This document shows, one piece after another, positions 18,169-27,579 of a stretch of DNA of 33,700 nucleotides; position 1 is the first letter of the stretch, and each line of letters begins with the position of its first letter. The DNA lies in NCBI GenBank assembly GCA_947165085.1, contig CAMUZA010000016.1:1-33700 (forward strand). The letters run 5' to 3'. The translations under genes and the position numbers were made by a program. Below the pieces are notes generated by a model. That model was not told the DNA's origin and did no database searches. It saw nothing but the letters and a program-made list of their open reading frames with translations. This DNA is from an uncultured Clostridia bacterium. Lineage in GTDB: Bacteria > Bacillota > Clostridia > Oscillospirales > Oscillospiraceae.

Positions 18169-19523
18169 CGCTCGGACGGGCGGCACAGTGGTGCGGCGGA
18201 ACGGCTGCGCCGGAGTTTGCCGAAATTGCGTTCAGCGGTGCGAATTTTGATACGAGAAGACTGCAGCCCGGCGAGCTTTTCATCGCCATCAAGGGCGCGA
18301 GAGACGGGCATGACTTTGCCGAAACCGCCATGCAGAACGGCGCTGCGGCAGTGCTGGCAAGCAGACCGCTCGATCCTGCGATCCCTGCGATCTATGTGGA
18401 AGATACGGTCAAAGCGCTGCAGGAGATCGCGCGGCATTGGCGCGAACAGCTCCATATTAAAGCGGTCGGCGTTACCGGCAGCGTGGGCAAGACGACGACG
18501 AAAGGCATGATCGCTTCCGTACTGCAAACGGCGTTCGTGACGCAGCGGACGGAGGAAAACTTCAATAACGGCATCGGACTGCCCGTGACCCTGCTCGGCA
18601 TGGACGAAACCTGCGAGGCAGCGGTTCTGGAAATGGGCATGAACCATTTCGGAGAAATCTCCTTGCTGACAAGCATCGCCCAGCCGGATATTGCCGTCAT
18701 CACCAACGTCGGCACGATGCATATTGAATATCTCGGCTCCCGCGAGGGGATCCTCAAGGCGAAGCTGGAGATTCTGGAGGGGCTGCGTCCCGGCGGCGTC
18801 GCGATCTTCAATGGTGATAATGATCTGCTGTCAGGCGTCGCGGCGCAGCATCACGCGCTGACCTTCGGATTGGGCAGGCAGAACACGATCCATGCCGAGG
18901 ATATCCGATCGCGGGACGATCAGACCGATTTTACTGCGGTCGGCTTCGGAAAGCGTATTCCGATCACCCTGCGCACGGTCGGCGAGCACAACGTCGTCAA
19001 CGCGCTTGCCGCGGTTGCGGTGGGACTGTGCTGTAAGCTGACGCCGGAGCAGATTCAGGAAGGTCTGCTGCATTTTCAAAACCACGGCATGCGGCAGAAG
19101 ATGTATGTACGCGACGGCATACATATTATCGAGGACTGCTACAACGCCGGACCCGAATCCATGCGGGCGTCGTTCAAGGTGCTTGCCGGCGCACAAGGGC
19201 GTAAAATCGCGGTGCTCGGCGGAATGCTCGAGCTCGGCAGCTTCGCGCCGCGGGAGCATTACCTCGTCGGTAAAGAGGCTGCAAAAGCGGCGGATCTGCT
19301 CTTTGCCTACGGCGAGAACAGCGGGGAATACGTGCGCGGCGCTCTGGAAGAGGGCATGCAGTACGCCCGAGAATTCGACACGCATGAAGACCTGACTGCC
19401 GCGCTGCAGAAAACGCTGCTGCCCGGCGATACCGTCTTGTTCAAGGGAAGCCGCGGCATGAAGATGGAGCGTGTGCTCCAAAACCTGGATACAAGCGAAA
19501 TCGGAGGAAAAGAGAATGGATAG
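18150..19523 (+). CDS. murF: UDP-MurNAc-tripeptide:D-Ala-D-Ala ligase
   Basis: ATP-dependent ligase adding D-Ala-D-Ala to the UDP-MurNAc tripeptide, 457 residues. Visible motifs are DTRRLQPGELFIAIKG (N-terminal UDP-substrate domain), the P-loop GSVGKT at 110-115, NNGIGLPVTLL, EMGMNHFGEI, and EDCYNAGPESM in the C-terminal domain. ATG 18150 lies inside the end of murE (19-nt overlap). The nearest AGGAGG (18131-18136) is 13 nt upstream, longer than optimal, so translation may depend on coupling to murE. The product then flows to MraY, encoded next with an 8-nt overlap. Confidence 0.95.
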   Translation: MRNGRITLGRAAQWCGGTAAPEFAEIAFSGANFDTRRLQPGELFIAIKGARDGHDFAETAMQNGAAAVLASRPLDPAIPAIYVEDTVKALQEIARHWREQLHIKAVGVTGSVGKTTTKGMIASVLQTAFVTQRTEENFNNGIGLPVTLLGMDETCEAAVLEMGMNHFGEISLLTSIAQPDIAVITNVGTMHIEYLGSREGILKAKLEILEGLRPGGVAIFNGDNDLLSGVAAQHHALTFGLGRQNTIHAEDIRSRDDQTDFTAVGFGKRIPITLRTVGEHNVVNALAAVAVGLCCKLTPEQIQEGLLHFQNHGMRQKMYVRDGIHIIEDCYNAGPESMRASFKVLAGAQGRKIAVLGGMLELGSFAPREHYLVGKEAAKAADLLFAYGENSGEYVRGALEEGMQYAREFDTHEDLTAALQKTLLPGDTVLFKGSRGMKMERVLQNLDTSEIGGKENG

Positions 19524-20511
19524 AACAATTCTGACGGTGCTGATCTCCGTCGCTGCGGGCTTTGTGCTTGCACTGCTGCTGGGAAAGGTATTGCTTCCCG
19601 CGCTGCGCGCGCTGAAGGCGGGACAGTCGATCCGCGAGGTCGGTCCCAAGTGGCACAACAGCAAGGCGGGTACGCCGACCATGGGCGGTCTGATGTTTAT
19701 CGCAGCGTCCGTTCTGTGCGTTTTTACCGGCTGGTTTGCGATGCGCGACGGCGACTACAGCCATCTTCTTGTGCTCGCGCTTGCGCTGATGTTCGGCCTG
19801 ATCGGCTTCTACGACGATTTCATCAAGGTAAAAAAGAAGCGAAATCTCGGTCTGACCGGCACGCAGAAGCTCCTTTTGCAGGTGCTTGCCGCCGCGATCT
19901 TCCTCGCCGCGATGCATTTCACCGACAATCTGCATTATGATCTGTATATTCCCTTTGTCAAAGAGCCTGTCGTAAAGGTGCCGACCGTGCTGTATCTGGC
20001 GGCGGCGGTCTTTATCATCGTCGGCTGCGTGAACGCGGTCAATCTGACCGACGGCATCGACGGACTGGCGTCCGGCGTAACGATGCCTGTCATGGCGTTC
20101 TTTACGATCGTCTCCATGAGCATGAAGAGGGCGGGACTTGCGACCTTCCCGGCGGCGCTGCTCGGCGGACTGGGCGGCTTCCTGTGCTATAATTTCCATC
20201 CGGCAAAGGTCTTCATGGGCGACACCGGCTCGCTGTTTCTCGGCGGCGCGGTGGTCGGCTTGGCGTTTGCGCTCGATATGCCGCTCGTCCTGCTCTTCGT
20301 CGGACTGATCTACATCATCGAGACCCTGTCCGATATTATTCAGGTCAGCTATTTCAAGCTGACCCACGGAAAGCGGATCTTCAAAATGGCGCCGATCCAT
20401 CATCACTTTGAAATGTGCGGATGGTCGGAAGAGAAGATATGGATCGTCTTCGTTCTCGTCACCGTGATTATGTGCGTGATCGCATATTTCGGCGTTCGAA
20501 TCTGGTTCTGA
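19516..20511 (+). CDS. mraY: Phospho-MurNAc-pentapeptide transferase (lipid I synthase)
   Basis: Polytopic membrane enzyme that moves phospho-MurNAc-pentapeptide onto undecaprenyl phosphate, 331 residues with about ten hydrophobic spans. Catalytic and substrate motifs are all present: KAGTPTMGG near the N-terminus, Asp100-Asp101 in DDFIKV, NLTDGIDGLASG from residue 176, GDTGSLFLGG from residue 235, and PIHHHFE at 293-299. ATG 19516 follows GGAGG at 19503-19507 and overlaps murF by 8 nt. In most clostridial clusters murD follows; here ftsW follows directly, 17 nt downstream. Confidence 0.97.
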   Translation: MDRTILTVLISVAAGFVLALLLGKVLLPALRALKAGQSIREVGPKWHNSKAGTPTMGGLMFIAASVLCVFTGWFAMRDGDYSHLLVLALALMFGLIGFYDDFIKVKKKRNLGLTGTQKLLLQVLAAAIFLAAMHFTDNLHYDLYIPFVKEPVVKVPTVLYLAAAVFIIVGCVNAVNLTDGIDGLASGVTMPVMAFFTIVSMSMKRAGLATFPAALLGGLGGFLCYNFHPAKVFMGDTGSLFLGGAVVGLAFALDMPLVLLFVGLIYIIETLSDIIQVSYFKLTHGKRIFKMAPIHHHFEMCGWSEEKIWIVFVLVTVIMCVIAYFGVRIWF

Positions 20512-20528
20512 AATAAGGAGGTACAGCA

Positions 20529-21677
20529 TTGACCCGAAGCGGGAAGATCAATACGGAAGAAACTGCAAGACGCGCGGCGGTCACGGATCTCGGCGTCATT
20601 GATCTGCCGTATTTGCTCCTCACGCTCCTGCTTGTCGCAATCGGTCTGATCCTGCTGTATTCTGCCAGTTTTGCGCGGGCGTACTACGTCACCGGGAATC
20701 CCGCCAGCTATTTTACCGCGCAGCTTGTCTTTGCGGCGGCGGGGGTCGCCGTACTGTTCGCGGTCAGCCGCGTGCCGTACGACTGGTACCGGAAGCTCTC
20801 GCGCGTGATCTACGGCGTGACGGTGCTGCTATTGGCGGCGGTTCTGGTCGCGGGAACGAATGTCAACGGCGCGACCCGCTGGATCAGCCTCGGTTTCACG
20901 CAGTTCCAGCCCTCTGAGGTCGCAAAATTCTCTCTGATTCTCACGTTATCCGTCATAATGACGCGGTTTCAGAAGGAAATCCGATCGTTTCGCATCTTCC
21001 TGCTCTGCGCGGCTGCGATGATCGTTATCGCGATCCTGCTCGTGCTGGAGCCGCATTTTTCCGCCACGATCATCATTGCGTCGCTCTGCTTTTGTATGAT
21101 GGCGATCGGCGGCGTCAATCTGAAATACCTCGGCGTCGTCGCCGCGTTGGGCGCGGCGGTGCTGCTGTTTTTGCTCCTGAGCGGCGGATATACCGGCGAC
21201 CGTATCAGCGCGTGGCGCAATCCCGAAGCAGACCCGCTGGATACGGGCTTGCAGATATTGCAGTCCGAATACGCCATCGGCTCCGGCGGTCTGCTCGGCC
21301 TTGGCTTCGGCAAGAGCCGTCAGAAATACCTGTATCTGCCGGAGGAGCACAACGATTATATCTTTTCCATCGTCTGTGAAGAGCTCGGCTTTCTCGGCGC
21401 GCTCGCGATTCTGCTCCTCTTCGCGCTGCTGATCATCCGCGGCTTCTGGATCGCGATCCATGCCAGAGACCGCTTTTCCATGCTGCTTGCAGCGGGACTG
21501 ACGACCCTGCTCGCCATTCAGGTTTTACTGAACGTGGCGGTCGTGACCAATCTTTTGCCCTCGACGGGCATCTCACTACCGTTTTTCTCTTCGGGAGGCA
21601 CGGCGCTCATTATGCAGCTTGCAGAGTGCGGTATCGTGCTGAATATCTCCCGCAGCATTTCCCAAAGTCCGAAGTAA
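20529..21677 (+). CDS. ftsW: SEDS-family peptidoglycan glycosyltransferase FtsW
   Basis: Integral membrane glycosyltransferase that polymerises lipid II at the septum with its partner PBP, 382 residues with eight to ten hydrophobic spans. SEDS signatures are QPSEVAKF in the first half, EEHNDYIFSIVCEELGF with the conserved Asp, and NLLPSTGISLPFFSSGG near the C-terminus. The start is TTG 20529, chosen because AAGGAGGT lies 6 nt before it. FtsW, RodA and SpoVE are close relatives; position in the dcw cluster between mraY and murG supports FtsW or SpoVE rather than RodA. Confidence 0.93.
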   Translation: MTRSGKINTEETARRAAVTDLGVIDLPYLLLTLLLVAIGLILLYSASFARAYYVTGNPASYFTAQLVFAAAGVAVLFAVSRVPYDWYRKLSRVIYGVTVLLLAAVLVAGTNVNGATRWISLGFTQFQPSEVAKFSLILTLSVIMTRFQKEIRSFRIFLLCAAAMIVIAILLVLEPHFSATIIIASLCFCMMAIGGVNLKYLGVVAALGAAVLLFLLLSGGYTGDRISAWRNPEADPLDTGLQILQSEYAIGSGGLLGLGFGKSRQKYLYLPEEHNDYIFSIVCEELGFLGALAILLLFALLIIRGFWIAIHARDRFSMLLAAGLTTLLAIQVLLNVAVVTNLLPSTGISLPFFSSGGTALIMQLAECGIVLNISRSISQSPK

Positions 21678-21689
21678 GGAGGCTTTCCT

Positions 21690-22814
21690 TTGAAGGTCAT
21701 ATTCACCTGCGGCGGTACCGGAGGTCATATCAATCCGGCGATCGCGGTCGCGAAGATACTCAAAGAGCGCAAGCCGGACTGCGAGATCCTGTTTGTCGGC
21801 GCGGACGACGGCATGGAAACGGAACTGGTTCCGCGCGAAGGCTTCCGCATCGAGACGGTGAAGATTTCCAACTATCTGCGCAGCCTGAAGCCGACGGCGC
21901 TGTGGCATAACGCCAAGGCGGTCTTTATCATCCGGCAGGCGCTGCGCAGGGCAAATCAGATCATCAAAGACTTCCGGCCGGACGTGATTATCGGCACGGG
22001 CGGCTACGCGAGCTATCCGATGCTGCGGCAAGGCGTGAAAAACGGCATTCCCACCGCTCTGCATGAGGCGAACGCCGTGCCGGGTCTTGCGACAAAGCTG
22101 GTCTGCGACAAGGTGGATAAAATCCTTGTCAGCTTTGCCGAGAGCAAATCGCAGTATAAGAACGCGGACCGCGTCATCGCCGTGGGCATGCCGGTGCGCG
22201 AGGAATTTGTCTTTACCAAGCGCGAGGACGCGCGCAAGGAGCTGGGACTGGACGACAAGCCTCTGGTCGTGTCGGCGTGGGGCAGCCTCGGCGCAAGGGA
22301 AATGAACAAAAAGATCGCACAGTTTATGAAACTGGAATGCGAGGAGGAACCGTTCCACCACATTCACGCGACCGGCTCGTTCGGCTGGCGTTGGATGCCG
22401 GATTACGTGAAAAATCTCGGTGTTGACCTTGCTGCGCACCCGCTGGTGCAGATGCAGGAATACATCTACAATATGCCGACAGTTATGGCGGCGGCTGACG
22501 TCTTTATCAGCCGCGCAGGCTCGTCCACACTCAATGAGATCGCTGCGGCGGGAACGCCGTGCATTATCGTTCCGTCGCCGAATGTGACGAACAACCATCA
22601 AGAAAAGAACGCACGCATTCTTGAGCAGCGCGGCGCGGCAATCGTCATCCGCGAGGCGGACTGCGACGGAGAAGTGCTCTACCGCGCGGCAAAGGAGCTG
22701 CTTGCCGACCCCGAACGCTGCAGAAAAATGCGAAGCGCGCTGCGGGAGATTGCGGTGATCGACTCGGCGGAGCGCATCTATCAGATCCTTCTGGATTTGG
22801 CAAAATCACGCTGA
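21690..22814 (+). CDS. murG: UDP-GlcNAc:lipid I GlcNAc transferase (lipid II synthase)
   Basis: Membrane-associated GT28 glycosyltransferase converting lipid I to lipid II, 374 residues, usual length. The glycine-rich loop CGGTGGHINPA is at residues 7-17, GTGGYAS follows, and HEANAVPG is present. The C-terminal UDP-GlcNAc-binding part includes SRAGSSTLNEIAAAGTPCI and VTNNHQEKNA. Start TTG 21690 follows AAGGAGG with 8 nt spacing, and the gene lies 12 nt after ftsW. MurG uses the MraY product and supplies FtsW, so three successive lipid-cycle steps are adjacent in the operon. Confidence 0.96.
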   Translation: MKVIFTCGGTGGHINPAIAVAKILKERKPDCEILFVGADDGMETELVPREGFRIETVKISNYLRSLKPTALWHNAKAVFIIRQALRRANQIIKDFRPDVIIGTGGYASYPMLRQGVKNGIPTALHEANAVPGLATKLVCDKVDKILVSFAESKSQYKNADRVIAVGMPVREEFVFTKREDARKELGLDDKPLVVSAWGSLGAREMNKKIAQFMKLECEEEPFHHIHATGSFGWRWMPDYVKNLGVDLAAHPLVQMQEYIYNMPTVMAAADVFISRAGSSTLNEIAAAGTPCIIVPSPNVTNNHQEKNARILEQRGAAIVIREADCDGEVLYRAAKELLADPERCRKMRSALREIAVIDSAERIYQILLDLAKSR

Positions 22815-22836
22815 ACGTCTCCAGGGCATAGAATGG

Positions 22837-22863
22837 GGCAAATTTCCGTTACGGAGGTTTGCC
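22837..22863 (+). promoter_or_regulatory. Hairpin covering the murA ribosome-binding site
   Basis: GGCAAATTTCCG at 22837-22848 can pair with CGGAGGTTTGCC at 22852-22863 over a TTA loop: ten Watson-Crick pairs and two G-U pairs. The right arm contains the GGAGG of murA, and the ATG begins one base after the stem. The structure would hide the ribosome site and could set or regulate murA translation. Confidence 0.6.
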
Positions 22864-22864
22864 T

Positions 22865-24112
22865 ATGGGGGCGTATCAAATCATCGGCGGCAGACCGCTG
22901 GAAGGCGCGGTGCATATCCACGGCGCAAAGAACAGCGTGCTGCCCATCCTCGCCGCAACGTTAGCCGGCGGCGGACAATATACGATTTACAACTGTCCGG
23001 AGATCTCCGACGTCGATACCGCGCTGGATATCCTGCATGCACTCGGCTGTAAGACGGAGCGCAGCGGCGCGCGTGTGTGCGTCGATACGTCAGCGGCGGA
23101 GAACCGGGAGATCCCGGAAGCACTTATGAAGAAAATGCGGGCTGCGATCCTTTTTCTGGGCGCGCTGCTTGCCCGCTTTGGAGAAGCAAACCTGACCGCG
23201 CCCGGCGGCTGCGTTCTTGGGGAGCGGCCGATCGACTTACATCTGCTCGGACTGCGACTGATGGGCGCGGAGTATGAATATGACTGCGAAACGCTGCGAT
23301 GCAGGGCAAAAGCGCTGCGCGGATGTACGGTCGCGCTGCCGTTTCCGAGCGTCGGCGCAACGGAAAATCTGATGATCGCTGCGCTTGCCTGCAAGGGCGA
23401 GGTCACGATCTGCAACGCAGCGCGAGAGCCGGAGATCGGCGATCTGATCGCCTTCCTTCGTGCCTGCGGCGCGAAGATCGACGGCACGGGCACTTCCGTA
23501 CTCCATATCGCCGGAGCTGCCGCTCTGCACGGAACGGAATACGCCGTGATGCCGGATCGCATGGAGGCGGCGACCTATCTCGCCGCAGCGGCGGCAACAC
23601 GCGGCAGGCTCGTCCTGCAGTACGCGACGCCTGCGCATCTGCAGGCGGTGATCTCAACCCTGGAGCGCGGCGGCTGCGAAATTGTGCAGCGTCCGAACGA
23701 GATGATCGCTCGCTGCGACCGTCTCAGGGCGGTCAGTCCGATCGTTACCGCACCGTACGACGGTTTTCCTACTGACGCGCAGGCGCCGGTCATGGCGGCG
23801 ATGGCGACTGCGGAGGGCGTCAGCGTTTTTGAAGAAACGGTATTCTCCGGCCGCATGCGGCACGTGCCTGCGCTGCGCTCAATGGGTGCGAGGATCTACG
23901 CCACGGACCGGCATGCCGTGGTCACGGGCGTAAAACGCCTGCACGGCGCTTGCGTGGAGGCGACCGATCTGCGCGGCGGCGCGGCAATGGTGATCGCCGC
24001 GCTGAGCGCGGAAGGGGAAAGCAGAATCACGAAGACAGAGCACATGGAACGCGGCTATGCCTCGTTCGTCCAAACGCTGCGATCCTGCGGGGCGCAGATC
24101 GAGTGTATATAA
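22865..24112 (+). CDS. murA: UDP-N-acetylglucosamine 1-carboxyvinyltransferase
   Basis: First committed enzyme of peptidoglycan precursor synthesis: it transfers enolpyruvate from PEP to UDP-GlcNAc. 415 residues, cytoplasmic. Substrate-binding Lys22 and Asn23 are in HGAKNSVLP, and the catalytic cysteine is Cys116 in PGGCVLGERPIDLH, the residue attacked by fosfomycin in this family. DLRGGAAMVIAAL near the C-terminus carries the conserved Arg. ATG 22865 is preferred over TTG 22859 because GGAGG then lies about 7 nt upstream and the product starts as in the family. The 50-nt gap after murG holds a hairpin over the ribosome site. Many Firmicutes have two murA paralogues; only this one is visible here. 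Confidence 0.94.
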   Translation: MGAYQIIGGRPLEGAVHIHGAKNSVLPILAATLAGGGQYTIYNCPEISDVDTALDILHALGCKTERSGARVCVDTSAAENREIPEALMKKMRAAILFLGALLARFGEANLTAPGGCVLGERPIDLHLLGLRLMGAEYEYDCETLRCRAKALRGCTVALPFPSVGATENLMIAALACKGEVTICNAAREPEIGDLIAFLRACGAKIDGTGTSVLHIAGAAALHGTEYAVMPDRMEAATYLAAAAATRGRLVLQYATPAHLQAVISTLERGGCEIVQRPNEMIARCDRLRAVSPIVTAPYDGFPTDAQAPVMAAMATAEGVSVFEETVFSGRMRHVPALRSMGARIYATDRHAVVTGVKRLHGACVEATDLRGGAAMVIAALSAEGESRITKTEHMERGYASFVQTLRSCGAQIECI

Positions 24113-24123
24113 GGAAAACGGCT

Positions 24124-25200
24124 ATGGAACAAAAGAACAGAATTAAACAGAATCAGCGTTCTTCGTCGAACGGCAAAAAGAAGCGCACCTCTCCTGCAGC
24201 GCGGATCGCGAATCAGCGGCGCAGACAGCGCCTTGCCGAGGAAGCGCAGCAGGTCCAGCAGACGCAGGAGGAAAAGCGGCGCAAGAAAGCCAAGGAGGCA
24301 AAGCGCAGACGCGAGGCGCGGAAAGAACGCTCTTCCCGTGCTGCCGCCGAAGCCCAGCGCAGGCGCGATGAGCGCAAGGAGCGCACCCGACTGGACGGGA
24401 TGCGCGACAAGCAGAAAAGGCAGGCAAAGCACAGCGTCCGTCACCGCGTCAGCCCGGACGCATGGAAGCGGCTCATTATCATGGGCGGTATCGCCGTTGC
24501 GCTTGTGCTGAGCATGATCATCTTCTTCCGCGTCCGCACGATCGAGGTACAGGGCAACCAGTACTATTCCGCCGAGGAGATCATCGAGGCGGCGGGGATC
24601 GCGAGCGGCGACAATCTCCTGACGCTTTCACGCGCGGAGATTGCAGGCAGAGTCATTGAAAAAACAGAATATGTCAAAAACGTGCGCGTGACCCGGAAGC
24701 TGCCGGATACCGTGGTAATCACGGTAACGGAGGATGAGACGACCTTCGCGATCAGGGATCAGGGCGGGAAGTACTACCTGATCACCGCTGCCGGCAAGGC
24801 GACGAAGCAGGTCGAGGAGTACGACGCAAAAAAGCACATTCTGATCCAGAACCTTGTCATTCAGCCGCCGGTGATCGGCGAAGCGATCCACGTCGCCGAG
24901 GATCCGGACAGCACGGAATCCCCCGCAGAACTGCTGGACGCGCTGACGAAGCTGCTGAATGAGATCAAGGCGTCCGGTCTGGAAAAGGACGTCACCGCAG
25001 TCAGCGTGCCGTCCGCGTTCCAGCTGACGTTGTGGTATGAAAATCGGTTTGAAGTCTGGCTCGGCTCGACAGATGATCTGGCGCTGAAGCTCGAGTATCT
25101 GAAAGCCGTCGTTGAGAAACAAACCGACTATGCGTCGAGCATCATCGACCTGACTTTCAGCAGCGGTCAGGCGGCGCATATCATGCCGCGAGAGGAATGA
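24124..25200 (+). CDS. ftsQ: FtsQ/DivIB-type division protein with long basic cytoplasmic tail
   Basis: Bitopic division protein, 358 residues. The membrane span is at about 116-135, followed by a POTRA domain (FRVRTIEVQGNQYYSAEEII onward, about 136-206) and a beta domain (about 207-340). The cytoplasmic part is unusual: about 115 residues almost wholly Arg, Lys, Glu, Gln and Ala, probably one long charged helix or coiled coil. The frame is open upstream into murA, but ATG 24124 follows AAGGA by 7 nt and is 11 nt after murA. It is the last gene of the dcw run and would join FtsL and DivIC in the complex that activates FtsW and its PBP. Confidence 0.9.
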   Translation: MEQKNRIKQNQRSSSNGKKKRTSPAARIANQRRRQRLAEEAQQVQQTQEEKRRKKAKEAKRRREARKERSSRAAAEAQRRRDERKERTRLDGMRDKQKRQAKHSVRHRVSPDAWKRLIIMGGIAVALVLSMIIFFRVRTIEVQGNQYYSAEEIIEAAGIASGDNLLTLSRAEIAGRVIEKTEYVKNVRVTRKLPDTVVITVTEDETTFAIRDQGGKYYLITAAGKATKQVEEYDAKKHILIQNLVIQPPVIGEAIHVAEDPDSTESPAELLDALTKLLNEIKASGLEKDVTAVSVPSAFQLTLWYENRFEVWLGSTDDLALKLEYLKAVVEKQTDYASSIIDLTFSSGQAAHIMPREE

Positions 25201-25245
25201 ATCCGCAAAAAATGTAAATAATTTTCCGAAAAATGAGAAAATCTA

Positions 25246-25274
25246 TTGACCTAAGCGCAATTTGACTGTAGAAT
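25246..25274 (+). promoter_or_regulatory. Sigma-A promoter of ftsZ
   Basis: TTGACC at 25246-25251, a 17-nt spacer and TAGAAT at 25269-25274, 66 nt before the ftsZ start. No terminator is visible after ftsQ, so ftsZ may also receive read-through from the dcw operon. Confidence 0.8.
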
Positions 25275-25339
25275 ATAAAGGTATAAATCTGGAAGAATAG
25301 ACTTTATCCATAATCAGTATACATAGGAGGAGATTTACA

Positions 25340-26428
<1,089 letters not shown>

Positions 26429-26439
26429 ACCGGAATCAT

Positions 26440-26472
26440 ATCGGGCTGTCGAAAAAAGACAGCCCGATTTTT
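26440..26472 (+). terminator. Rho-independent terminator of ftsZ
   Basis: ATCGGGCTGTC at 26440-26450 pairs with GACAGCCCGAT at 26458-26468 around an A-rich loop, followed by a T-run. Confidence 0.95.
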
Positions 26473-26482
26473 GTATTTTTAC

Positions 26483-26511
26483 TTTACTTTCATGAAAGAA
26501 AGTGCTATAAT
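26483..26511 (+). promoter_or_regulatory. Sigma-A promoter of the yerC operon
   Basis: TTTACT at 26483-26488, a 17-nt spacer and a perfect TATAAT at 26506-26511, 29 nt before the yerC start. Confidence 0.8.
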
Positions 26512-26540
26512 ACAGAAGAACATACTTCGGAGGGGATCCT

Positions 26541-26837
26541 ATGAACAACCAAAACAAGCGCTCTGACCCGAAAAGCGAACTTTATCAGGCTATTTTGACG
26601 CTTCACACGCCGGAGGAACTGCATAAGTTTTTCCTCGATCTGTGCACGCAGTCCGAGCTGAGCGCGATTGAACAGCGCTATGAAGTCGCGAAGATGCGCT
26701 ATGCCGGCATGATCTATAACGACATCCTCAGCAAGACGAACGTCAGCTCCGCGACCGTCAGCCGTGTCAACCGCAGCCTGCTCAACGGCGAGGGCATGTA
26801 TGAGGTTGTCTTCAACCGTCTGAAGGATCCGAAATGA
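26541..26837 (+). CDS. yerC: YerC/YecD-family TrpR-like DNA-binding protein
   Basis: Small helical DNA-binding protein of the TrpR superfamily, 98 residues. The N-terminal half (LYQAILTLHTPEELHKFFLD, then LCTQSEL) and the helix-turn-helix region (YNDILSKTNVSSATVSRVNR, about 59-78) match the YerC/YecD family of Firmicutes. The target genes are not known from the sequence. ATG 26541 follows GGAGG at 26529. The 3' end overlaps the methyltransferase by 4 nt (ATGA), so the two are coupled. Confidence 0.88.
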   Translation: MNNQNKRSDPKSELYQAILTLHTPEELHKFFLDLCTQSELSAIEQRYEVAKMRYAGMIYNDILSKTNVSSATVSRVNRSLLNGEGMYEVVFNRLKDPK

Positions 26838-27574
26838 CCGCTTATTCGTCTCTTGCCGCCTCCTATGACGGCCTGACAAAAGACATCCCTTACGAACCTA
26901 TATTGGACTTTCTGGAGGCGATACTGCGGCAGTCGGGCAAACAGCCGGAAACGGCGCTCGACCTTGCCTGCGGTACCGGCTCCATGTCTTTGCTTTTGGC
27001 AAAGCGCGGCTACCGCGTGATTGCCTCGGACGTCTCCGAGGAGATGCTGACGGTCGCCGCGCAGAAGGCAGGCGATCTGGCGCAGCCGCCTTTTTTTATC
27101 TGCCAGCCGATGCAGCGGCTGCGCCTGCCGGAGCCGGTAGACGTTGTATTCTGCCTGCTGGACAGCTTGAACTATCTGGACAAGCCGAGCGATTGCAGGA
27201 AGACCTTCGATCGTGTGTTCCGATCGCTCAAGCCCGGCGGCGTCTTCCTGTTTGACATCAACACGCCGGAGAAGCTGCGCGGTCTGGACGGGCAGGTTTT
27301 TCTGGACGAGAACGAGGACAGCTACTGCGTCTGGCGCACGGAATTCGACGAAGCCGAGAACTGCTGCTATTACGGCATCGACCTGTTTCAAAAGGACGGA
27401 GATCGCTGGAGGCGCAGCTTTGAGCAGCACTGCGAATATGCCTACGATCCGCGGGAGCTTGCGCAGTGGCTCGCGGCGGCGGGCTTCGCGCGCGTGGAGC
27501 AGTACGGCGACTGCAGTCTGGATGCCCCGGCGGCAGGGGAGCAGCGCATCTATTTCGCTGCCTATAAGGAGTGA
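26834..27574 (+). CDS. Class I SAM-dependent methyltransferase, substrate unknown
   Basis: A 246-residue Rossmann-fold methyltransferase. Motif I is ALDLACGTGS at 41-50. RVIASDVSEEML follows with the acidic ribose-binding residue, and PVDVVFCLLDSLNYL, RSLKPGGVFLFDINTP and the C-terminal sheet follow the class I order. It resembles the small-molecule methyltransferases with a CxLDSLNY-like loop that are common in Firmicutes, but nothing visible gives the substrate. It overlaps yerC by 4 nt, and hslO follows 5 nt downstream, so it belongs to the same transcript. Confidence 0.85.
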   Translation: MTAYSSLAASYDGLTKDIPYEPILDFLEAILRQSGKQPETALDLACGTGSMSLLLAKRGYRVIASDVSEEMLTVAAQKAGDLAQPPFFICQPMQRLRLPEPVDVVFCLLDSLNYLDKPSDCRKTFDRVFRSLKPGGVFLFDINTPEKLRGLDGQVFLDENEDSYCVWRTEFDEAENCCYYGIDLFQKDGDRWRRSFEQHCEYAYDPRELAQWLAAAGFARVEQYGDCSLDAPAAGEQRIYFAAYKE

Positions 27575-27579
27575 TTTCT

